This document shows positions 1-8,028 of a DNA stretch of 37,553 bases, one piece after another. The notes beneath the pieces were generated by a model. That model had not been told where the DNA came from. It saw only the letters and a list, made by a program, of their open reading frames with translations, and made no database searches. The position numbers and the translations under genes are program-made. This DNA comes from Chitinophagaceae bacterium (GTDB taxonomy: Bacteria; Bacteroidota; Bacteroidia; Chitinophagales; Chitinophagaceae). Each line of letters opens with the position of its first letter. Position 1 is the first letter of the stretch. Where the stretch lies: NCBI GenBank assembly GCA_947381435.1, contig CANCVE010000035.1, positions 1 through 37,553 on the forward strand. The letters run 5' to 3'.

Positions 1-345
1 ACTACTTACTACCGAGTAAAAGCAATCAGCGAAGTTGGTACGGTTAGCTATAGTAACGTTGCACAGTTATCAGTAAACAGTAAACAGTTTACAGTTTATC
101 CTAATCCATTGGTTGGTAAAACGCTGAATGTAACATTTGGTAATATTGCTTCTGGTAAATACACAGTGACTATCAATAATGTACTTGGACAAAGAGTACA
201 AGAAGTTGCAATCAGTCATGCTGGTGGAAATGGTAGCCATGCGATAACTGTAAACAGTACGTTGGCAAAAGGTAATTACAGTGTAACTATCAGAGAAACT
301 GGAAGTGGAACAATAGTTAATCAATCAAATTTATCAGTAAACTAG
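1..345 (+). CDS. T9SS cargo protein, C-terminal part (5' end outside window)
   Basis: The reading frame is open from base 1, so this is the last 114 residues of a larger secreted protein. It starts with YYRVKAISEVGTVSYSN, the end of a fibronectin-III-like fold. A short linker (SVNSKQ) follows, then YPNPLVGKTLNVTF and a beta-rich domain ending in KGNYSVTI. This is the type A sorting domain (Por_Secre_tail) that sends proteins through T9SS to the cell surface in Bacteroidota. The linker DNA at about 70-98 is a run of AAACAGT words forming a near-palindrome, comparable to repeat DNA in the linker of the cargo gene at 35638-36906. The enzymatic or adhesive part lies outside the window. The sorting-domain call is firm; the substrate or role is unknown. 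Confidence 0.88.
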   Translation, partial: TTYYRVKAISEVGTVSYSNVAQLSVNSKQFTVYPNPLVGKTLNVTFGNIASGKYTVTINNVLGQRVQEVAISHAGGNGSHAITVNSTLAKGNYSVTIRETGSGTIVNQSNLSVN

Positions 346-350
346 TTATT

Positions 351-418
351 AGTCGAAAGTTGAAAGTCGAAAGTATTTGGTTTACTTTTAACTTTCAACT
401 TTTAACTTTCAACTTTAA
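351..418. repeat. Palindromic AAGTTGAAAGT / ACTTTCAACTT element
   Basis: The left arm at 351-375 (words CGAAAGTTGAAAGT) and the right arm at about 383-417 (words ACTTTCAACTTTTAACTTT) can fold into one long imperfect hairpin. The element starts 6 bp after the stop of the T9SS cargo gene and ends 12 bp before the next ATG, so it fills the whole gap. It may act as a transcript end or processing hairpin. It looks like one of several low-complexity palindromic mini-elements in this window. Confidence 0.7.
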
Positions 419-429
419 TCTTAAAGAAT

Positions 430-696
430 ATGGAAACGATTGTAAAAAGTGTGAAATTGATTGGGTTAGCCCTTGTTGTTGGAATATGCTTTACGAGTAC
501 AAACGTAAATGGCCAAAGTCCTGCGGATGATCCAGGCATTGGTGGGCCGGGTTCGCCAGGTAATGGTCCGAGTGGAGATGGAAGTCCTGTAGTTCCTTTT
601 GATGGTGGTATGAGTTTGATGCTAGCTATTTCTGGTATTACTTATGCATCAAAAAAAATAAAACAAGTTGGTTTTGTTTCTTTCATTCAGCATTAA
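430..696 (+). CDS. Small secreted protein with sorting-tail-like C-terminus
   Basis: An 88-residue protein. Residues 1-29 form a signal peptide (hydrophobic LIGLALVVGICFTS, likely cleavage after NGQ). A Pro/Gly/Asp-rich spacer (about 30-56) follows, then PFDGGMSLMLAISGITYASKKIKQ: a Pro-x-Asp-Gly-Gly motif, a short hydrophobic helix and a basic cluster. This three-part layout (motif, transmembrane helix, basic residues) resembles PEP-CTERM/PID-CTERM-type sorting tails, and similar P-[IVF]-D-G-G tails occur in small Bacteroidota proteins. There is no catalytic domain. It lies directly behind a T9SS cargo gene and before a strong terminator, so the two may be co-transcribed. The function is unknown, and membership of a named sorting family is inference from the pattern only. 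Confidence 0.7.
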   Translation: METIVKSVKLIGLALVVGICFTSTNVNGQSPADDPGIGGPGSPGNGPSGDGSPVVPFDGGMSLMLAISGITYASKKIKQVGFVSFIQH

Positions 697-725
697 TTTA
701 TTGAATACATAAAATCTTTCTTTGT

Positions 726-775
726 AAAGTAGTGTACTACATTGGCTTCAATGTTTTACACTACTTTTTTATTTT
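726..775 (+). terminator. Rho-independent terminator after the small secreted protein gene
   Basis: A long hairpin: the outer stem AAAGTAGTGTA (726-736) pairs with TACACTACTTT (757-767), and the inner stem ACATTG (739-744) pairs with CAATGT (749-754). A T-rich tract follows directly. It lies 30 bp after the stop of the 88-residue gene. Confidence 0.85.
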
Positions 776-849
776 AGGTAAAGGTTTAGTCAAAATAGGA
801 AATGAATGTTTTACAATGTCTGTCTGTGAAAACATATCTTAATTTCCAT

Positions 850-857
850 TAGTTTCG
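850..857 (+). promoter_or_regulatory. Candidate -7 box of the PfkB kinase gene
   Basis: TAGTTTCG matches the Bacteroidota -7 consensus TAnnTTTG except for C at position 7. It lies 25 bp before the ATG at 883. No good TTTG -33 element is seen at the expected distance, so this is only a candidate. Confidence 0.35.
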
Positions 858-882
858 CCGCTTAAATAATTAAAATAGTATT

Positions 883-1803
883 ATGTCTTTAGTAGTAGTA
901 GGGTCTATGGCTTTCGACCAAATTGAAACACCATTTGGTAAGACGGATAAAATAATTGGTGGTGCGGGAACATTCATCGCGTGGTGTGCGAGTAATTTTA
1001 CTGGCATTAAACAAATTTCTGTTGTTGGTGGAGATTTCCCTCAATCAGAACTTGATATTTTAACTGCACGTGGTGTAGAATTAGAAGGTGTTCAGATTAA
1101 GAAAGATGAAAAGACTTTCTTCTGGAGTGGTCGCTATCACATGGATATGAATACCCGTGATACTTTGGTTACTGAACTGAATGTATTGGGAGACTTTAAA
1201 CCCGTGGTTCCTGAAAGTTATCAAGATTGTGAGTTTTTGATGTTAGGTAACCTAGCTCCATCTGTACAAAGCAGTGTAATTGAGCAATTGAAAACTAAAC
1301 CTAAACTGATAGTAATTGATACTATGAATTTTTGGATGGATATTGCTTTAGACGACTTGAAACATACACTTAGCCTAGTTGATGTGTTGATGGTTAATGA
1401 TAGTGAAGCCCGTCAATTAAGTGGTGATTATTCTTTGGTTCGTGCTGCTCAGAAGATTTCTGCAATGGGGCCTAAGTTTATTATCATCAAGAAAGGAGAA
1501 CATGGTGCTTTATTGTTTCATAAAGACCAAGTGTTTTCTGCACCAGCATTACCACTAGAAGAAGTTTTCGATCCAACAGGAGCAGGAGATACGTTTGCTG
1601 GTGGCTTTATTGCACATTTGGCAAAGACGAAGGATATTAGCTTTGAAAACATGAAAACCGCTATTATCGTAGGAAGTGCAATGGCAAGTTTTGCAGTAGA
1701 GAAGTTTGGTACTGAACGCCTAAGAACGCTAACTAAAGAAGAAATTCATGAAAGAATACATCAATTTGTACAGCTTTCATCATTTGATATAAACTTAGTT
1801 TAA
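883..1803 (+). CDS. PfkB-family sugar/nucleoside kinase
   Basis: A 306-residue cytoplasmic kinase of the ribokinase/PfkB fold, usual full length. The N-terminal strand VVVGSMAFDQI with Asp12 and the glycine pair in IIGGAG (24-29) form the substrate side. Signature 2, DPTGAGDTFAGGF (from Asp230), supplies the anion hole and the catalytic base Asp236. MVNDSEARQLSG, about two thirds of the way along, is the usual N-D/N-x-x-E motif. It transfers phosphate from ATP to the hydroxyl of a sugar or nucleoside; the substrate cannot be read from the sequence. It has its own terminator upstream and converges with the deoxyhypusine-synthase-like gene, so it is probably monocistronic. The fold assignment is very safe and the substrate is open. 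Confidence 0.93.
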   Translation: MSLVVVGSMAFDQIETPFGKTDKIIGGAGTFIAWCASNFTGIKQISVVGGDFPQSELDILTARGVELEGVQIKKDEKTFFWSGRYHMDMNTRDTLVTELNVLGDFKPVVPESYQDCEFLMLGNLAPSVQSSVIEQLKTKPKLIVIDTMNFWMDIALDDLKHTLSLVDVLMVNDSEARQLSGDYSLVRAAQKISAMGPKFIIIKKGEHGALLFHKDQVFSAPALPLEEVFDPTGAGDTFAGGFIAHLAKTKDISFENMKTAIIVGSAMASFAVEKFGTERLRTLTKEEIHERIHQFVQLSSFDINLV

Positions 1804-1807
1804 ATAA

Positions 1808-1880
1808 GATATGAGATATTAGATAGTAGTTATGTAAGCATATTTCTCAATTACTATCTAATATCTCATAACTACTATCT
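1808..1880. repeat. Palindromic ATATGAGATATTAGATAGTA element between convergent genes
   Basis: A perfect 19-bp inverted repeat: 1810-1828 pairs with 1852-1870 (words TATGAGATATTAGATAGTA and TACTATCTAATATCTCATA). The right end runs into the stop codon of the gene on the minus strand (1879-1881). The same words recur at 8560-8601, 8670-8715 and 22625-22656. It can act as a two-way transcript end. Confidence 0.75.
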
Positions 1881-2853
1881 ACCAACCCAGTATCCATGCA
1901 AAAATCAATGGGGCTACAATCGTAGCATCACTTTCTACAATGAATTTTGGGGTATGAATATCCAGTTTGCCCCATGTAATCTTCTCATTAGGAACAGCAC
2001 CACTATATGATCCATAAGAAGTAGTACTATCACTTATCTGGCAGAAATAACTCCAAAAAGGGACATCATGCCATTCTAAATCCTGATACATCATTGGTAC
2101 CACGCATATTGGGAAATCGCCCGCAATACCTCCACCTATTTGAAAGAATCCAACGCCCTTTCCACCACTGTTTGCTCTGTACCATTCAGTTAAGAATACC
2201 ATGTATTCAATACCGTTTTTCACGGTGCTAGCCTTCAATTCTCCTTTTATTACATAGCTAGCAAAAATGTTTCCGGTAGTACTATCCTCCCAACCTGGAA
2301 CGATAATAGGAATATTCTTTTCGGCTGCAGCTAATATCCAGCTGTTTTTTGGGTCAATTTCATAGTATTGTTCTAGTTCGCCGCTCAAGACAGTTTTGTA
2401 TAAAAACTCGTGTGGAAAATACCTTTCACCTTTTTCTTCTGCATCCTTCCATTGTTTCACCAAATGCTTTTGCAAACGACGAAAAGCTTCTTCTTCAGGA
2501 ATACAAGTATCTGTTACTCGGTTATAATGATTCTCTAATAAATCCCACTCATCTTGCGGTGTAAGGTCGCGATAGTTTGGTACGCGTTTATAGTGGCTAT
2601 GTGCCACCAAATTCATCACGTCTTCTTCCAAGTTTGCACCTGTACAACTAATGATATCTACTTTCCCTTGGCGAATCATTTCTGCAAAAGAAATTCCTAG
2701 TTCTGCAGTACTCATGGCTCCTGCTAGTGTAACCATCATTTTACCACCTTCTGTAAGGTGCGTTTCGTATCCTTTTGCAGCATCTACTAATGCAGCTGCA
2801 TTGAAGTGACGATAGTGGTGCTCTATAAATTGAGAAACCGGTCCTTTATTCAT
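1879..2853 (-). CDS. Deoxyhypusine-synthase-family protein lacking the catalytic lysine
   Basis: A 324-residue protein from the ATG at 2853 (MNKGPVSQFIEHHYRHFN). The frame extends upstream to a TTG at 2895, but a -7-like box (2875-2882, TATTTTCG on the minus strand) lies between the two starts, so the ATG is preferred. Blocks shared with deoxyhypusine synthase include the NAD-binding TLAGAMSTAELG, SCTGANLEEDV, IPIIVPGWEDSTTGN and SGAVPNEKITWGKL. Eukaryotic enzymes have a lysine in GGGVxKHH that carries the aminobutyl group. Here the segment reads GGGIAGDFPI, with Gly245 at that place. Bacteria have no eIF5A, so the true substrate is probably a small amine or polyamine. The homospermidine-synthase-like activity of some bacterial relatives is one possibility. 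Function is not settled. Confidence 0.85.
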   Translation of the reverse strand: MNKGPVSQFIEHHYRHFNAAALVDAAKGYETHLTEGGKMMVTLAGAMSTAELGISFAEMIRQGKVDIISCTGANLEEDVMNLVAHSHYKRVPNYRDLTPQDEWDLLENHYNRVTDTCIPEEEAFRRLQKHLVKQWKDAEEKGERYFPHEFLYKTVLSGELEQYYEIDPKNSWILAAAEKNIPIIVPGWEDSTTGNIFASYVIKGELKASTVKNGIEYMVFLTEWYRANSGGKGVGFFQIGGGIAGDFPICVVPMMYQDLEWHDVPFWSYFCQISDSTTSYGSYSGAVPNEKITWGKLDIHTPKFIVESDATIVAPLIFAWILGW

Positions 2854-2995
2854 TATTATTTTTTTTAGCGGTGGCGAAAATATGGATATTATCAACTCCT
2901 TGTTATCCTTAAAGTCGTTCTTTAATAAATGTATGATACTAATCTTACCAACGCTTTATCTTTCAAGAATCTTTTCTCTCCCATTAAGCCATCCC

Positions 2996-3184
2996 CTCAC
3001 TTGAATCAGCTTTCCATTCACATGAATCGAAATTAAATTCAGTTGATGGAATAATGTATTCACTTGAATCAAAGACTCCTTCACTTGAGTCAGCTTTCCA
3101 TTCACTTGAATCGAACCTAAATTCAGTTGGAGGAATATTAAATTCAGTTGAATGAAAGTCTCATTCAATTGAATAAATCCTGTT
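2996..3184. repeat. 21-bp dyad array 1 (core TTCAnnTGAA), 9 units
   Basis: Cores start at 2996, 3017, 3038, 3059, 3080, 3101, 3122, 3143 and 3164, exactly 21 bp apart. The core is an inverted repeat, TTCA-NN-TGAA, usually followed by TC or TG. The other roughly 9 bp vary between units. It lies in the 509-bp region between two divergent genes (the deoxyhypusine-synthase-like gene and the outer-membrane protein gene). Because 21 is divisible by 3, the minus strand stays open and would read as a seven-residue repeat (IQLN/IQVN words). The substitution pattern does not look protein-driven. The same core occurs in array 4 (25419-25628). Confidence 0.9.
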
Positions 3185-3362
3185 TTAACTCATATTTTCA
3201 ATAAAATCAGGAAATAATAGCCTCAAATATCTTTACACATGAAAGATTAATAGTCTCACCGATTTTTTTTAAATCATTTCTCAGCCATGTCTTTAGTTTG
3301 CTACTTTCAAAGCTATAGGTGCTTGTAATTGCTTATTTTATTCACTCTCACAAAAATATATT

Positions 3363-6182
3363 ATGCTTAAACTGTACATACTTCCATTGTTAATGATATT
3401 TTCTATTGCCTCTTTTGCCCAAAAAGGATCAGTGAAAGGAAAGCTTATTGACAGCGTAGGCAAGCAAGCCCTGAGGGATGCATCTATAACCGTAGTAGAA
3501 GCGCAAGATTCCACTTTAGAAGCTTTTAGTTTATCGAAGGATGATGGCAGCTTTGAGGTAAGAAACATTTCTCAAGGGAAGTTTATCGTAAATATCTCTT
3601 TTGAAGGATTTAAAACAGTTCATAAAAGATTGATTATTAGTAAGGACAAGTTAGTAGTAGATCTTGGTGAAATTATAATGAAGACTAAAACGAAGGAGTT
3701 TGAAGAAGTAATAGTGACCGAATCTCCTATGAAAATAAAAAATGATACCATTGAATACAATGCAGGCAGTTTTAAAACAAAACCAAATGCTGTAGTAGAA
3801 GATTTATTGAAAAAACTACCTGGTGTAGAAGTGGCTAAAGATGGTAGCATAACGGCTCAGGGTGAAAAAGTTCAACGTGTTTTGGTGGATGGTAAACGTT
3901 TTTTTGGCGATGATCCTAAGATGGCTACTCGTAACCTTCCTCCTGATGTAGTTGATAAAATTCAGGTATATGATGCACAAAGCGACCAAAGTATGTTTAG
4001 TGGTTTTGATGATGGTTCGCGAACTAAAACAATAAACATAACTACCAAAAAAGATAAAAGAAAGGGCGTGTTTGGTAAGGGAATGGCAGGTGGAGGAAAC
4101 CAAGGCCGTTATGAAAGTAGCCTGAACCTAAATAGCTTTAAGAATGACCAACAGCTTAGTTTGGTGGCAGAAGGTAATAATGTAAATAGGCAAGCATTTA
4201 GTGTACAAGATATTTTGGGTGTGGTACGTAATGGTGGCGGCGGCCGTGGTGGTAGTGGTGGCGCAAACATTGTGGATGGTTATGGTGGTGGTAATAGTAG
4301 TAATGGAATTACCACAGTTTGGGCTGGTGGACTTAACTATAAAGATGTTTGGGGCAAGAAGACAGATGCTTATGGTAGCTATTTTTATACCAATGTAGCT
4401 GTTAATAATGCTAGCAATAGCCTTACACAGAGGTTTAATACTTCGGGCGATTCATCTCAATATGCAACACAAAATAGTAGCTCACTAAATAAGAACCAAG
4501 GTAATAGATTTAATTACAATATTGAATGGCCTATTGATAGCAATAATTCTTTAGTAATTCGCCCTAATGGTACACTTCAAAATAGTACAGTAGGCACACA
4601 TACGGGTACTTATACCACTTTTGGAAAAGCCACTCAATTGAGTAAGATTGATCAGCAATATAACAGCGAAAACAGTGGTTATAACGGAAGTATTGATGTA
4701 CTATTTAGACATCGTTTTAAAAAGAAAGGACATACGCTATCGTTAAACCTTAGCGGCGGTGGAAATAGTAATGATGGTACAGGAAACAATCTAGCATTAG
4801 ATACACTCTATGCTACAGGAGTACCGGTTGCTAGAAATGTTTATCAAAATAATAGCTCTAATAGCCATTCTGGGAATGGTAGTGCAACAGCATCTTATAC
4901 CTTCCCGATTGCAAAGAATCAAATGATAGAATTGAGTGCTAACCATAGTTATAGTCAGAGTATTTCTGGTAAATACACTTATGCCTTTAATAAAGCTGAT
5001 AGTTTGTACGACTTACCGGTGGATAGTTTAACGAATAACTTCAAGAACACCAATACAAGCGAAAGAGCAACGGTAGGTTATCGTATTCAAGGGGCTAAGT
5101 TCAATTTTGGTATTACCAATGGGGTTCAGTTTTCTACCATTAACAGCCTTAATCGTGCAAATAATTCAGTTTTCGAAAAGCGTTATGTAAATCTATATCC
5201 TACGGCAAACTTTGTTTACAATTTTACCCGTACCAAGAATATCAGGATAAACTATAACGGACGTACAAATCCTCCTAATATAAATCAGTTACAGCCTGTA
5301 CTAAATAACTCAAACCAAACAAATATTGTAGTGGGAAATGCTGATTTGAAACAATCTTTTGTAAACTCTATCAGGATATTTTTTACCTCATTTGATGTAT
5401 TTAAACTACGTAACATTTTTGCGGTGATTAATGCTAGCCAAACTAATAATGGCATTGTTAGTAGCATTACCCAATATAATTCGGGATCAAAAGCGGGTAC
5501 ACAGCGTACTACTTATGTAAACAGAACGGGTGGATATAATATTTCAGGGTTCTTTACATATGGTTTTCAATTGGATAAGCCAAAGAGTAACCTGAACTTC
5601 ACCACCAACCTGAGTAACAGTAGGAATCTAAGTATTATTAATGACGCAACAAACTATACTTACAATTCTTCTGTAGGTGAAACGATCGGCTGGACGATGA
5701 ACTTGAATGATAAGTTTGATATGAATCTACGCACAACTTCTACTTACAATATTGTAAAAAACACGATACAGTCGCAATCTAACTCTAACTATTTCACCCA
5801 AAACTTCTGGATTGAGCCTACATATACTTTTAATGGTGGTTGGGTATTTAGTAATGATTTCTCTTACAGTTTTAGCTCTGGAAGAACAGCAGGTTACAAT
5901 ACCTCTGTGCCTTTATGGAATGCATATGTAAGTAAATTGATGTTTAATCAAAGAGGAGAACTTAAGATAGCATTGTATGATATATTAAACAAAAATGTAA
6001 GCGTATCTCGGACAAGTAATAATAACAGTGTCACAGATTTGCAAACGAATGTTTTGAAACAATATTACAGCCTAACCTTCGCATACAATCTTCGAAAATT
6101 TGCTACTAAGCAAGCATCTACTCCATCGATGTTTAGAGGTATGAGTGGCAGTGGCGGTGGAAGAGGTAGAGGAGGAGAATAA
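3363..6182 (+). CDS. TonB-receptor-like outer-membrane beta-barrel protein
   Basis: A 939-residue protein. Residues 1-19 are a signal peptide (LPLLMIFSIASFAQ). Residues 22-105 form a carboxypeptidase-regulatory-like beta-sandwich (GSVKGKLIDSVGKQALRDASITV). Residues 130-225 are a plug-like domain (VVEDLLKKLPGVEV, VLVDGKRFFGDDP, DVVDKIQVYD), and the rest is a long beta-barrel of the OMP_b-brl_3 type. Gly-rich low-complexity stretches lie at about 289-315 and at the extreme C-terminus (SGSGGGRGRGGE). It sits in the outer membrane. Whether it transports a ligand with TonB or has a structural role is unknown; no SusD partner is next to it, which argues against a glycan-uptake pair. It is transcribed away from the deoxyhypusine-synthase-like gene, with array 1 in the shared upstream region. 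Confidence 0.9.
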   Translation: MLKLYILPLLMIFSIASFAQKGSVKGKLIDSVGKQALRDASITVVEAQDSTLEAFSLSKDDGSFEVRNISQGKFIVNISFEGFKTVHKRLIISKDKLVVDLGEIIMKTKTKEFEEVIVTESPMKIKNDTIEYNAGSFKTKPNAVVEDLLKKLPGVEVAKDGSITAQGEKVQRVLVDGKRFFGDDPKMATRNLPPDVVDKIQVYDAQSDQSMFSGFDDGSRTKTINITTKKDKRKGVFGKGMAGGGNQGRYESSLNLNSFKNDQQLSLVAEGNNVNRQAFSVQDILGVVRNGGGGRGGSGGANIVDGYGGGNSSNGITTVWAGGLNYKDVWGKKTDAYGSYFYTNVAVNNASNSLTQRFNTSGDSSQYATQNSSSLNKNQGNRFNYNIEWPIDSNNSLVIRPNGTLQNSTVGTHTGTYTTFGKATQLSKIDQQYNSENSGYNGSIDVLFRHRFKKKGHTLSLNLSGGGNSNDGTGNNLALDTLYATGVPVARNVYQNNSSNSHSGNGSATASYTFPIAKNQMIELSANHSYSQSISGKYTYAFNKADSLYDLPVDSLTNNFKNTNTSERATVGYRIQGAKFNFGITNGVQFSTINSLNRANNSVFEKRYVNLYPTANFVYNFTRTKNIRINYNGRTNPPNINQLQPVLNNSNQTNIVVGNADLKQSFVNSIRIFFTSFDVFKLRNIFAVINASQTNNGIVSSITQYNSGSKAGTQRTTYVNRTGGYNISGFFTYGFQLDKPKSNLNFTTNLSNSRNLSIINDATNYTYNSSVGETIGWTMNLNDKFDMNLRTTSTYNIVKNTIQSQSNSNYFTQNFWIEPTYTFNGGWVFSNDFSYSFSSGRTAGYNTSVPLWNAYVSKLMFNQRGELKIALYDILNKNVSVSRTSNNNSVTDLQTNVLKQYYSLTFAYNLRKFATKQASTPSMFRGMSGSGGGRGRGGE

Positions 6183-6199
6183 TAGTTTTTATAGAGTAA

Positions 6200-6345
6200 T
6201 ACGGTTTAAGTTATACGTTGTATGTTCTGCAACTTTACAGTACTTGGGAATGATTGGATAATCTTATTATTTAAACCTTTCTGCGAGCGTACAACTTAAA
6301 ACGTACTACTTAAACGTACAACTTTAAACGTAAAACTTATAACTT
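6200..6345. repeat. CGTACAACTTAAA tandem/palindromic element
   Basis: The 13-14-bp word CGTACAACTTAAA is repeated imperfectly about four times between 6286 and 6340. The left part (about 6208-6228, GGTTTAAGTTATACGTTG) is roughly complementary to it, so the region can fold back on itself. It lies between two convergent genes and its right end overlaps the stop codon of the FAD dehydrogenase gene (6345-6347). Confidence 0.6.
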
Positions 6346-7991
6346 TAAAGCAAACCAGCAATCATCAATGCAACCCTTTCGCCATCCATTGCGGCACTAA
6401 CAATGCCGCCCGCATAGCCTGCACCTTCTCCACATGGATACAAGTTTTTTATCTGTGGATGCTGCAAAGTATCATTATCTCTTGGTATTCTTACAGGAGA
6501 AGATGTTCTGCTTTCTGTAGCCACTACCACAGCCTCATTGGTATAATAGCCTCTCATCTTTTTGCCAAATGCTTTAAAGCCTTGCTGCAAGGTTTTATGA
6601 ATAAATGGTGGTAATGCTTCGCCTAAATTAACCGCTTTAATGCCAGGGCCATAACTACAATCAGGGAAGTTGGCAGATACTTTTCCATTACAAAAGTCCT
6701 CCACTCTTTGTGCCGGGGCAACGAAGCCTCCTCCTCCAATGGTATAACATTTTTGTTCAATAGCCTGTTGGAATTGGAGAAGAAGCAATGGGTTTACCGC
6801 TTTCCGTTTTCCGTTAACCGTAGAAAACGACCACTCTTCGGTTAACGGTAAACGGTCAGCGGTAAACTTCTTAAAGTATTCTGCCGCATCCTTCTCATCT
6901 ACCGTTACCACCATGCCACTATTAGAATATGGGTTGTTCCGCTTGCTAGGGCTCCATCCATTTACCACCACTTCGTTTGCATTGGTAGCCGCGGGGGCAA
7001 TGATACCGCCCGGACACATACAAAAACTAAATACACCACGCCCGTTTACCTGCTCCACCAAACTATAAGAGGCAGGAGGCAAATTTTCGCCGCGGGATAA
7101 TGCTGTAGAATTAGGAAGATTATATTGAATACTATCTATCAAAGCCTGAGGATGTTCTATTCGTACACCAAGGGCAAAGGGTTTTGCCTCAATAAGGATG
7201 TTTTTATTGTGCAATAACTCAAATATATCTCGTGCCGAATGCCCTGTTGCCAATATTACCGCATCGGCATTAATGGATAGTCCATTATGGGTTTTAATGC
7301 CCACAATTTCATCGTTTTTAATTATAAAGTCAGTCACCCTTTCTTCAAACAAAAAGTCTCCACCATTACCTATTATGGCTTCCCGCATGGCAGTGATAAT
7401 ATTGGGCAATTTGTTGGTACCAATGTGCGGATGAGCTTCGTAGAGTATCTTTTCTTCAGCACCAAACTGCACAAACAGGTTCAATATCCTATTTATGTCT
7501 CCCCGTTTATTACTGCGGGTGTATAGTTTACCATCGCTATAAGTGCCCGCGCCGCCCTCACCAAAACAATAGTTGCTTTCGGGGTTAATGATGCCCTCTT
7601 TGTTCAGCTTTGCTAAATCCCTTCGCCTAGCACGTACGTCTTTTCCTCTTTCTACAATGATTGGTTTAATGCCTAGTTCCATCAATTGCAAGGCGGCAAA
7701 TAATCCTGCAGGGCCAGCACCCACAATAATTACTCGTTTGGGCGATTGAGAAACATCTTTAAATTGAATATTGGTAACAGGTCGTGTTACAAAAGGCTCA
7801 TTGATAAAAACAAGAAGGGTAAGGTTAATCCATATCTGCCGAGGACTGCGGGCATCAATAGATTGTTTTAGTTTATAAAACCCTGTAATGCTCGAAGAGG
7901 GTTTACCTGTTTCTTTAGCAATATATTGGGTAATAATTGCATTATCATCTGCCTCGGAAGGCTTCACTTTTATAGAGAGTTGCTGTTGCAT
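6345..7991 (-). CDS. NAD(P)/FAD-dependent dehydrogenase (COG2509-like)
   Basis: A 548-residue cytoplasmic flavoprotein. An N-terminal alpha/beta domain (1-80) precedes the Rossmann FAD motif VIIVGAGPAGLFAA (GAGPAG 91-96). ERGKDVRARRRD, YCFGEGGAGTYSDGKLYTR, ATGHSARDIF, GGGFVAPAQRVEDF and the C-terminal LYPCGEGAGYAGGIVSAAMDG match the conserved family of uncharacterised FAD-dependent dehydrogenases. The electron partner and substrate are unknown. Oddity: residues about 376-400 (TADRLPLTEE to GKRKAV) are encoded by a near-perfect palindromic element (6793-6866). It sits between YFKK and the conserved NPLLLLQFQQAIEQK, so it looks like an in-frame insertion into a loop. The upstream gap to DUF3127 holds another hairpin element. 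Confidence 0.88.
   Translation of the reverse strand: MQQQLSIKVKPSEADDNAIITQYIAKETGKPSSSITGFYKLKQSIDARSPRQIWINLTLLVFINEPFVTRPVTNIQFKDVSQSPKRVIIVGAGPAGLFAALQLMELGIKPIIVERGKDVRARRRDLAKLNKEGIINPESNYCFGEGGAGTYSDGKLYTRSNKRGDINRILNLFVQFGAEEKILYEAHPHIGTNKLPNIITAMREAIIGNGGDFLFEERVTDFIIKNDEIVGIKTHNGLSINADAVILATGHSARDIFELLHNKNILIEAKPFALGVRIEHPQALIDSIQYNLPNSTALSRGENLPPASYSLVEQVNGRGVFSFCMCPGGIIAPAATNANEVVVNGWSPSKRNNPYSNSGMVVTVDEKDAAEYFKKFTADRLPLTEEWSFSTVNGKRKAVNPLLLLQFQQAIEQKCYTIGGGGFVAPAQRVEDFCNGKVSANFPDCSYGPGIKAVNLGEALPPFIHKTLQQGFKAFGKKMRGYYTNEAVVVATESRTSSPVRIPRDNDTLQHPQIKNLYPCGEGAGYAGGIVSAAMDGERVALMIAGLL
6793..6866. repeat. Palindromic GGTTAACGG element inside a coding sequence
   Basis: The left arm 6793-6820 (from TTTACCGC to GTTAACCG) and the right arm 6839-6866 are complementary at 25 of 28 positions, with an 18-bp loop. 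It is read through in frame by the FAD dehydrogenase gene. The word CGGTTAACGGTAAACGGT (6839-6856) recurs with one mismatch at 35856-35873 in another gene. Confidence 0.85.
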
Positions 7992-8028
7992 AATGTGTTA
8001 GGTGTTTATCCTAAAAACAGATTTTTTT

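Noticed and set aside
2854-2895. Upstream TTG start for the deoxyhypusine-synthase-like gene
   Set aside because: A -7-like box lies between this codon and the ATG at 2853, and the extra 14 residues have no family match.
2996-3184. CRISPR array
   Set aside because: Units are 21 bp in total with a roughly 10-bp core and roughly 10-bp linkers, far too short for repeat plus spacer; linkers are related to one another and no cas genes are present.
4201-4398. 65-residue Val/Met-rich ORF
   Set aside because: A shifted reading of the Gly-rich segment of the outer-membrane protein gene.
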